10,618 nt of DNA, from positions 1 to 10,618 of the forward strand of contig CALINZ010000122.1 in NCBI GenBank assembly GCA_938045085.1, in the 5' to 3' direction. Positions 5,101 through 10,618 of this stretch are shown in pieces; within the stretch, counting starts at the first letter, position 1, and each line of letters starts with the position of its first letter. The notes under the pieces were generated by a model. It ran no database searches, had not been told where the DNA came from, and worked only from the letters and a program-made list of their open reading frames with translations. Position numbers and translations under genes: made by a program. This DNA comes from an uncultured Collinsella sp. GTDB taxonomy: Bacteria > Actinomycetota > Coriobacteriia > Coriobacteriales > Coriobacteriaceae.

Positions 5101-6021
5101 TTACAGGAGACCGTTGTCCTGGAGGACCTTCTTAATCGCCTCGACGTTCTCGCCGGTCATGGCCTTCACCGGGCGCGGCATGGTCGGGCTGTCGAAGATA
5201 CCCATGAGGTTCATAGCGGTCTTGAAGGCGCCGACGCCACCGGCATAACCCTGGACGCCCGAGGTGACATCCCAGATGTGCGAAATCTCATTGAGGCGAT
5301 CCTGCTCGGCCTTGACGGTAGCCCAGTCACCAGCCTGAGCGGCCTTCCACTGACGCACGTAGCCCTCGGGCTCAACGTTGGCGAGACCCGGAACGGAACC
5401 GTCGGCGCCACCGAGGTAGGCGCCGTCGACAACAACCTCGTGACCGGTGAGGATGCTCATCGGATGGCCGTTCTTCTCGTTCTCCTGAACGAGGTAGCGG
5501 AACGAGATGTCATCACCCGAGGAATCCTTGACGCCGGCCAGAACGCCCTCGGCACCGAGCTTGGCAAGGAGCTTCCACGGGAGCTTGGTGTGGACACACA
5601 CGGGGATGTCATAGGCGAAGATGGGCAGGTCGAGTTCCTCATGCAGGATGCGGAAGTGCTCCTCGACCTCGGTCATGCCCTGCAGGGCATAGAACGGGCA
5701 GGTGGCGACAAGCGCATCGGCGCCCAGCTCCTGAGCGACCTTACCGTGCTCGATCATGCGCTCGGTCTCGGTGTCGATGATGCCGACCAGAACGGGAACG
5801 CGGTGGTCGACGATACGGACGGCCTCGGAGATGATCTGACGGCGACGCTCGTCGGTGGAGAAGACGACCTCGCCCGAGGAGCCCAGGAAGAACAAGCCAT
5901 CGACGCCGGCATCGATCATGCGGTTGATGCTGCGCTCAAAGGAGGCAACATCGAGCTGGTGGTCTTCGGTATCGGGAACAACGACGGGAGGGATAACGCC
6001 GGTGAATTTCTGAGTTGCCAC
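5101..6021 (-). CDS. nanA: N-acetylneuraminate lyase-type aldolase (DHDPS/NAL superfamily)
   Basis: The predicted role is class I aldolase cleavage of Neu5Ac to ManNAc and pyruvate in the cytoplasm. A GTG start at 6021, with AAGGAG six bases upstream, gives 306 residues, the usual size. Upstream in-frame codons to 6105 look like untranslated leader. The barrel shows the GSSGE pyruvate-carboxylate motif at 47-51, Tyr137 in FAYDIP, and the Schiff-base Lys165 in GVKDSSGD. The Tyr137/Lys165 positions equal those of E. coli NanA as I recall it, rather than those of dihydrodipicolinate synthase (133/161). The YDIPVCVH segment differs from the classical YNIP of NanA, so another 2-keto-3-deoxy sugar acid cannot be excluded from motifs alone. 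Placement between esterase genes and nanK/nanE supports the sialic-acid role. A short stem (6043-6048 with 6060-6065) precedes its ribosome-binding site. Confidence 0.85.
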   Translation of the reverse strand: MATQKFTGVIPPVVVPDTEDHQLDVASFERSINRMIDAGVDGLFFLGSSGEVVFSTDERRRQIISEAVRIVDHRVPVLVGIIDTETERMIEHGKVAQELGADALVATCPFYALQGMTEVEEHFRILHEELDLPIFAYDIPVCVHTKLPWKLLAKLGAEGVLAGVKDSSGDDISFRYLVQENEKNGHPMSILTGHEVVVDGAYLGGADGSVPGLANVEPEGYVRQWKAAQAGDWATVKAEQDRLNEISHIWDVTSGVQGYAGGVGAFKTAMNLMGIFDSPTMPRPVKAMTGENVEAIKKVLQDNGLL

Positions 6022-6089
6022 AAGAATCTCCTTAGTTGTCTGGTGGGCAGCCCTATGCCGCCCACTCTTGTTGGCAGTGTCCAGGCCGT

Positions 6090-6941
6090 CTAGGCCAAAG
6101 AACACGAGTAGAACGTTTGGTTAAAAAAGTCGACGACTTCGTTTTCGAACGCATTGATGCGCTCGTGAGCGTATTTGGCATAGATGATATGTCTCCGGTC
6201 ACACTCAAGACCGTTGAATACGGCAAACTGATCCTTGGGATCGCTCACGGTATCCATGAGCGATGTGCCCATGAGCACCGATCCGCGCACCCGAGACGAC
6301 AGCGCCTCGAGGCCGCCAGGAAGCGGATTGGCAACCGCCGTGCAGGCGAGACCCCGCTCGTCCAGAGCAGAAACCGCCAGCGCGACTCCGCCGCCTAGAC
6401 CCTCGCCCCATGCAAAGATGCGGTCGGGGTCCATGCCATCAAGATTACGCGCCACCTTCGCCAGCGCGCAACCCCAACGGACGCGCTCGACAAAAGCGGG
6501 CGAAGAAATCCCCCGCTGCAGGTCGTCCGCACCAGCAACATCGTCATCCAGCGCGAGGACGGCATACCCCATGGCGACAAATCTCGTCATGTGATGCCAG
6601 CCGCGCACAGGCCGATCGATATCGTGGAACATCAGGCACAGCGGCACGCGCTCAGACACTCGGGCACGACCGACAGGCTCGATCAAACGAGCGTGAATCG
6701 CATCGTCACCGAGCTCAAAGGAGACCTCCGAGTAACGGGCGCAGGGGTTAACAAAGTCAATCGCCGTAATGGCCAGGCCTTGAATCTCAAGATTCGAAGC
6801 GCATGTCTCTAAATCAGAAACATCTGCTTGGACATCACCGCGCCAGTCCCGATATTCTGCGAGCCTTGACGAAACCGTTCCAGGAATTCCCACGAGCCCG
6901 GGGACAATCAGCTCATTAATATTGCTCTCGCACTTAGACAT
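6090..6941 (-). CDS. CE7-like alpha/beta hydrolase paralogue lacking the catalytic serine
   Basis: This 283-residue protein resembles the hydrolase encoded just upstream but looks catalytically degenerate. Aligning by eye, the nucleophile elbow GASQGGG of the upstream protein corresponds to GEGLGGG here, so the serine position is Gly181 (codon GGT, minus strand 6401-6399). The oxyanion segment FHGYPG becomes FHDIDR (105-110). The acid and base positions are kept: Asp230 in GTSLMDTV and His259 in KYAHERI, with shared QFAVFNGL at 238-245. The reading frame is intact, so this is a maintained protein and not a decayed gene. It overlaps the upstream gene by 8 nt, with GGGAGGGGAGG just before its ATG, so the two are translationally coupled. 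Possible roles are a partner subunit of the active esterase, a sugar-binding protein, or an enzyme using different chemistry. No signal peptide is seen. Confidence 0.8.
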   Translation of the reverse strand: MSKCESNINELIVPGLVGIPGTVSSRLAEYRDWRGDVQADVSDLETCASNLEIQGLAITAIDFVNPCARYSEVSFELGDDAIHARLIEPVGRARVSERVPLCLMFHDIDRPVRGWHHMTRFVAMGYAVLALDDDVAGADDLQRGISSPAFVERVRWGCALAKVARNLDGMDPDRIFAWGEGLGGGVALAVSALDERGLACTAVANPLPGGLEALSSRVRGSVLMGTSLMDTVSDPKDQFAVFNGLECDRRHIIYAKYAHERINAFENEVVDFFNQTFYSCSLA

Positions 6942-7911
6942 GAGCCTCCCCTCCCTTGCAGAAAAACGGAATGATCAGATCGTCAAAATCCTGAATCTCC
7001 TCGTGGCCAAAGCCTTCAAAGAACTCATGACGCTTTTCGCAGGTCAGGTTGTTATAGACCGCAAACTGCGTCGCTGGCGGGCAGACGATATCGGCTGTGC
7101 CGGTGCCAAACAGCACGGGGCATTTGACCATAGGGGCAAAGTTCTTGGAATCGAAGTACGCCAGCTTGGCATAGGCTTCGTCAATACGAGTCGAGTCCTC
7201 GTCAAACCAGCGAGACCAATAGCGCAGGCCCTCGTAGGCAATGTCGTCTGCATCCAAATCCCAGACTAGGCGGAAATCTGACAGGAAGGGATAGAGGATG
7301 GCGGCACGATTGATAAGCTCGCTGTTAAGCGCACAGGTCGCAATGCCCAAACCACCACCCTGCGACGCGCCGTTCACAAACACACGGGAAAGATCGATGC
7401 CCTCGAGCTCGCGAACAATACGGCACAGGATGCGAATATCTTGGTGCAAGCGGACATAGTAGAGGTTGGCCGGGTCGCCGTCGATGCCGGCGACGATATG
7501 CCCGGCAACCGTTGTGCCCTCAAATCCACCAATGTCCTCGGAGGGACCTCCTTGGCCGGGGCAGTCGAGGGCGATGAGTGCCATGCCCATGCCCGCAAAC
7601 GACGCCTGCTCAAACCAGCTGCGGCTTGCACCCGGATACCCATGGAACTGAAGCACCAATGGCACGGGCTCGTCCGAGACGGGTTTAAGGTACTTGGCAT
7701 GCAGGCGAGCGCCACACATGCCGGTATACCAGAGGTCGAAAAGTTGGCAGGTCGCGGCATCGGTGACCGATGCCGTGTCGATCGCGTAGTCAAGCCCGAC
7801 GGCGTCGGCCTCGGCCATGCGATCCTTCCAAAAGAGATCGAAATCTGATGGACGGGGCATGGCGCCTCGATATTCACCAAATTGATGTTGTAGCTCCTGA
7901 GCACTTGGCAT
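6934..7911 (-). CDS. Acetyl esterase, carbohydrate esterase family 7 type (acetylxylan esterase / cephalosporin-C deacetylase-like)
   Basis: CE7 enzymes are cytoplasmic alpha/beta hydrolases that remove acetyl groups from small acetylated sugars. The 325-residue length from the ATG at 7911 fits the family; a TTG five codons upstream has its ribosome-binding site too close. The catalytic triad is readable: Ser183 in GASQGGG, Asp274 in GTGTADIVCPP and His303 in GFGHEEI. The oxyanion segment QFHGYPG is at 88-94. The CE7-typical DCPGQGG is at 116-122. No signal peptide is visible, so it acts on imported substrate. In this operon the likely substrate is O-acetylated sialic acid or ManNAc, which would be cleaned before or after NanA. 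That is inference from context; the family itself is known mainly for xylan-derived sugars and cephalosporin C. A strong hairpin (7948-7975) lies between this gene and the transporter ATPase upstream. Confidence 0.85.
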   Translation of the reverse strand: MPSAQELQHQFGEYRGAMPRPSDFDLFWKDRMAEADAVGLDYAIDTASVTDAATCQLFDLWYTGMCGARLHAKYLKPVSDEPVPLVLQFHGYPGASRSWFEQASFAGMGMALIALDCPGQGGPSEDIGGFEGTTVAGHIVAGIDGDPANLYYVRLHQDIRILCRIVRELEGIDLSRVFVNGASQGGGLGIATCALNSELINRAAILYPFLSDFRLVWDLDADDIAYEGLRYWSRWFDEDSTRIDEAYAKLAYFDSKNFAPMVKCPVLFGTGTADIVCPPATQFAVYNNLTCEKRHEFFEGFGHEEIQDFDDLIIPFFCKGGEAHV

Positions 7912-7947
7912 GGCTCGTGAACCCAACCTTTCGAAATCGCAACGGAG

Positions 7948-7975
7948 GTGCGCCCGGCAAGGGAACCGGGCGCAC
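7948..7975 (-). other. Perfect 10-bp hairpin between transporter and catabolic genes
   Basis: GTGCGCCCGG (7948-7957) pairs with CCGGGCGCAC (7966-7975) without a mismatch around an 8-nt loop. It begins 16 nt after the stop of the ABC ATPase gene. What follows on the minus strand is CTCCGTTGCG, with no U-run, so it is not a canonical intrinsic terminator. It may shield the 3' end of the transporter message from exonucleases or mark a processing point that sets different levels for transporter and enzymes. Confidence 0.65.
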
Positions 7976-7991
7976 GGGAGGGAAAGCGAGG

Positions 7992-8819
7992 CTATTCGCC
8001 GAGCTTGGGGTGCAGCAGCGACGGCGCAGCGCCGAGCAGCATCTTGGTGTAGGGGTCCTGGGGATGCTGGAAGACCTGCTTGGCCTCGCCCTGCTCGACG
8101 ATCTTGCCGCCATTCATAACGATGATGTCGTCAGAGATATAGCGGACCGTCTGGATGTCATGGCTGATGAACACCATGGCCAGGCCGAGCTCCTTCTTAA
8201 GGTCGGTCAGCAGGTTCAGAATCTGCGCGCGGACCGAAACGTCCAGAGCCGAGGTGGGCTCGTCGGCGATGATGGCATCGGGGTTCAGCGACAGGGCACG
8301 GGCAATTGCGACGCGCTGGCGCTGGCCGCCCGAAAGCTGACCGGGAAGAACCTCGGCGGCGGAGCTGGGCAGACCGGTGAGCTCCAGGAGCTCTTTGACG
8401 CGCTTCTCCTGCTCGGCCTCGGTACCCAGGTTGTGGACGCGCATGGGGTCGAGCAGTTGCTCGCGAACGACCATGCGGGGGTTGAGCGCCGTGGCCGGGT
8501 TTTGAAACACGACCGAGATGACGCGACCCATGTGGCGACGGTCCTCGGCGGTACGTTTGGTAACGTCCTTGCCCTTAAAGTAGACCTTGCCGCTCGTGGG
8601 GGCCTGCAGGCCGCACATGACGTTGGCGGTGGTGGACTTACCGCAACCGGACTCGCCGACGATGCCGATCGTCTGACCGGGCATGAGCTTAATCGTTACA
8701 CCCTGGACGGCGTGAACCAGGTTGGGGTGCAGAATCGAGCCGGTACGGGTCCTAAAGGTGACGTGGACGTCATCAAGGAAGATGATCGGCTCGACGCCGT
8801 TGACTGCGGTCTCGCTCAT
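7992..8819 (-). CDS. ABC transporter ATP-binding protein, OppF/DppF type (probable sialic-acid importer subunit)
   Basis: This is one of the two nucleotide-binding subunits of a peptide/nickel-family importer, on the inner face of the membrane. The 275-residue protein has Walker A GESGCGKS at 55-62, Q-loop Gln106, signature LSGGQ at 162-166, Walker B IIADE at 183-187 and H-loop His220. It ends soon after the HPQDPYTKMLL segment (252-262), so it is shorter than many OppF proteins (about 310-330) and lacks the cysteine-rich tail. The ATG directly follows the TAG of the fused permease-ATPase gene, and a near-perfect GGAGGTGAT ribosome-binding site lies within the end of that gene, so the two are coupled. 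Nothing in an ATPase subunit itself reveals substrate. Sialic acid is inferred from the downstream nan genes and from known sialic-acid importers of this family (Haemophilus ducreyi Sat). Oligopeptide uptake is the alternative. Confidence 0.9.
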   Translation of the reverse strand: MSETAVNGVEPIIFLDDVHVTFRTRTGSILHPNLVHAVQGVTIKLMPGQTIGIVGESGCGKSTTANVMCGLQAPTSGKVYFKGKDVTKRTAEDRRHMGRVISVVFQNPATALNPRMVVREQLLDPMRVHNLGTEAEQEKRVKELLELTGLPSSAAEVLPGQLSGGQRQRVAIARALSLNPDAIIADEPTSALDVSVRAQILNLLTDLKKELGLAMVFISHDIQTVRYISDDIIVMNGGKIVEQGEAKQVFQHPQDPYTKMLLGAAPSLLHPKLGE

Positions 8820-10618
8820 CTACATCACCTCCGCGTGAGGGGTCAAACCATTTGCCTTGAGCACCTCGTCGGGGAGCTCGGAATAGAAGTGCTCGGTGCC
8901 GGGCACGCGCTTGAAGACCGGACGGGTGTCCAGGCCAATACGCGGATGGCTCGAGCGGGGCGCGAAGCGATCGCCCTTGGGGAAATCGCGCGGACTCGGA
9001 ACGGCGCCGGGCACCTGGTGCAGGCGGCCCGAACCGCTCTCGATGGACAGAACGGAACCCAGAAGACCGCGGGTGTACTCGTGGATCGGGTTAGTGAGCA
9101 GCTCCTTGGTGGGTGCCTGCTCGATAACCTGGCCAGCGTACATAACCGTGATGTTGTGGGCGACCTCGGCGACCAGCGCCAGGTCGTGCGAAACGAAGAT
9201 CATGGCAAAGCCGAGCTTGGCCTGAAGATCGTTGAGCAGCTTGATGACCTGCTTCTGGACGGTAACGTCCAGAGCGGTCGTGGGTTCGTCGCAGATGACC
9301 AGCTTGGGGTCGCGGGTAAGGGCCATAGCGATCAGGACACGCTGACGCTGGCCGCCGGAAAGCTCGTGCGGATAGCTCTCGAGCGTGCGCTTGGGATCGA
9401 GGCCGACGAGCTCCAGGAGCTCCTCGGCGCTGCGGGTTCCGCCGCGCTTGGTGAGCTGCTTCATCTGGGCAGAGATGAGCATGGAGGGGTTGAGCGAGGA
9501 CAGGGCGTCCTGATAGACCATAGCGATATCGGTACCGCGCAGGCCGAACCACTCCTTCTTGCTCATCTTGAGCAGGTCACGGCCCTCCCAGAGGACCTCG
9601 CCGGAAAGGTGCTCGTCATCGTCGGTCAGGCCCATGATGGCCAGCGTGGTGATGGACTTACCGCAACCGGACTCGCCCACTAGGCCCATGGTCTGACCAG
9701 GACGGACGTCAAAGTTGACATGGTCGACGACGTTGATATCACCGTGATGCTCAAACTGGATGCAGAAGTCACGGACCGAGAGAATCGGTTCAACAGACTC
9801 GTCGGGCACATGGCGATCGTCACGCTTGAGCTCGACATCGCGCAGGGCGCCAAGGCGAGCGGAGAGGGACTGGGCCTGCTCCTTGTAGGCTCGAACGGGG
9901 TCGGAGACCAGCAGGTCGGCCTCGCGACGCTTGGAGGAATCGGTGGGATCCAGGGCGGCGGAGGGAGCAGCGGCCATGGCGTCGGTAATGCCCTCGGAGA
10001 GGATGTTGAGCGCCAGGCAGGTGATCATGATGGCCAGGCCCGGGAACAGTGCCTGCCACCAACGGCCGGCGAGCACGCCGCCGCGGGCGTCGGCGAGGAT
10101 GTTGCCCCAGGTAGCGGTGGGCTCCTGGATACCAGCGCCGATGAAGGTCAGCGAGGCCTCGAAGATGATGGCGTCGGCGACCAGGGTAACGGTGAAGACC
10201 ATGATCGGGGCGATGCAGTTACGCAGAACATGCTTGATCAAAATCCACGGAGCCTTGGCGCCGGAAACGATGACCGCGCGGACATAGTCCTCGCCGTACT
10301 CGGACACGATGTTGGCGCGCACGATACGGGCAATCTGCGGAGTGTACATAAAGCCGATGGCGAAGATGATCGACGGCACGGAGTTGCCCAGGATGGAGAC
10401 AAAGACGGCCGCGAGGGCGATGCCCGGGATGGACATGATGATGTCCAGGATACGCATGATCGTCTCGGAGACGGCCTTGCGCGAAACCGCTGCAAGGGCG
10501 CCCACGACCGAGCCGCAGACCAGAGCCATGGCGGTGGCGCCAAAGCCGATAATCAGCGAGTAACGACCACCGTAGAGCATACGCGACAGAATGTCGCGAC
10601 CCTTATCGTCGGTACCGA
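8820..10618 (-). CDS. Fused ABC permease (OppC/DppC type) and ATPase (OppD/DppD type), 5' end beyond window
   Basis: One uninterrupted frame encodes both a membrane permease and an ATPase, subunits that are usually separate genes. 598 residues are visible, counted from the first complete codon. They open with GTDDKGRDILSRMLYGGRYS, a conserved OppC segment normally some 90-110 residues into the protein, so the true start lies beyond 10618. The permease part (to about 210) has several hydrophobic segments and the EAA coupling loop at about 111-133 (YVRAVIVSGAKAP onward). A charged, probably flexible linker spans about 215-275. The ATPase part has Walker A GESGCGKS at 314-321, signature LSGGQ at 419-423, Walker B LVICDE at 439-444 and His477. 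The tail reads GDRFAPRSSHP, without the cysteines common in OppD/F tails. It is followed directly by the second ATPase gene. Substrate is inferred to be sialic acid from context. Confidence 0.93.
   Translation of the reverse strand, partial: GTDDKGRDILSRMLYGGRYSLIIGFGATAMALVCGSVVGALAAVSRKAVSETIMRILDIIMSIPGIALAAVFVSILGNSVPSIIFAIGFMYTPQIARIVRANIVSEYGEDYVRAVIVSGAKAPWILIKHVLRNCIAPIMVFTVTLVADAIIFEASLTFIGAGIQEPTATWGNILADARGGVLAGRWWQALFPGLAIMITCLALNILSEGITDAMAAAPSAALDPTDSSKRREADLLVSDPVRAYKEQAQSLSARLGALRDVELKRDDRHVPDESVEPILSVRDFCIQFEHHGDINVVDHVNFDVRPGQTMGLVGESGCGKSITTLAIMGLTDDDEHLSGEVLWEGRDLLKMSKKEWFGLRGTDIAMVYQDALSSLNPSMLISAQMKQLTKRGGTRSAEELLELVGLDPKRTLESYPHELSGGQRQRVLIAMALTRDPKLVICDEPTTALDVTVQKQVIKLLNDLQAKLGFAMIFVSHDLALVAEVAHNITVMYAGQVIEQAPTKELLTNPIHEYTRGLLGSVLSIESGSGRLHQVPGAVPSPRDFPKGDRFAPRSSHPRIGLDTRPVFKRVPGTEHFYSELPDEVLKANGLTPHAEVM

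Noticed and set aside
5035..6093. A 352-codon plus-strand open frame opposite nanA
   Set aside because: The opposite strand encodes an intact aldolase with catalytic Tyr and Lys. The plus-strand product has no recognisable motif and no ribosome-binding site was noted.
6022..6105. Upstream nanA start at 6105
   Set aside because: It would add 28 residues overlapping the end of the preceding gene. The GTG at 6021 has a perfect AAGGAG at ideal spacing and gives the normal family length.
7770..9683. A 637-codon plus-strand open frame across the two ATPase genes
   Set aside because: It lies antisense to two ABC ATPases with complete Walker A, signature and Walker B motifs. Long antisense frames are expected in GC-rich DNA, and its translation is rich in G/A/D/L with no recognisable domain.
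8630..9690. Near-identical DNA at the two Walker A regions (around 8635-8665 and 9655-9685)
   Set aside because: The similarity is explained by homology between the two ATPase domains and strong codon bias, not by a repeat element.

Overview
The window is a GC-rich bacterial segment in which every gene I can support is read from the minus strand, so transcription runs from high to low coordinates. An actinobacterial layout (rapZ followed by whiA, with gap just beyond) combined with a gut-type sialic-acid cluster suggests a Coriobacteriia member such as Collinsella. That assignment is an inference from gene content and style, not a database match.

Reading in the direction of transcription: at 10618-7992 are the last two genes of a peptide/nickel-family ABC importer. 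The first is a fused permease-ATPase that runs off the window edge, and the second is a separate ATPase. A 10-bp perfect hairpin (7948-7975) separates them from two overlapping carbohydrate-esterase-family-7-like hydrolases (7911-6090). The first of these has a complete Ser-Asp-His triad; the second has glycine in place of the serine. Next come nanA (N-acetylneuraminate lyase type, 6021-5101), nanK (ROK kinase, 4927-3962) and nanE (ManNAc-6-P epimerase, 3821-3135). A terminator-like hairpin (3054-3083) then leads into the housekeeping genes rapZ and whiA, followed by an AT-rich regulatory gap and gap (GAPDH, cut by the window start).

Together the first seven genes read as an import and degradation pathway for sialic acid. 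The ABC importer brings in the sugar, the intact esterase may remove O-acetyl groups, NanA cleaves Neu5Ac to ManNAc and pyruvate, NanK phosphorylates ManNAc, and NanE makes GlcNAc-6-P. The substrate-binding protein and first permease would be expected just beyond 10618. The pathway product feeds the amino-sugar pool that RapZ senses in E. coli, which makes the nan-rapZ adjacency notable.

The less ordinary items are the catalytically dead-looking esterase paralogue, a 98-nt long imperfect palindrome between nanK and nanE, a second large stem-loop between nanA and nanK, the fused transporter, and the absence of yvcK from between rapZ and whiA. No RNA genes, CRISPR arrays or insertion sequences were seen. 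No gene-free stretch exceeds 300 bases; the longest is the 193-nt whiA-gap interval.
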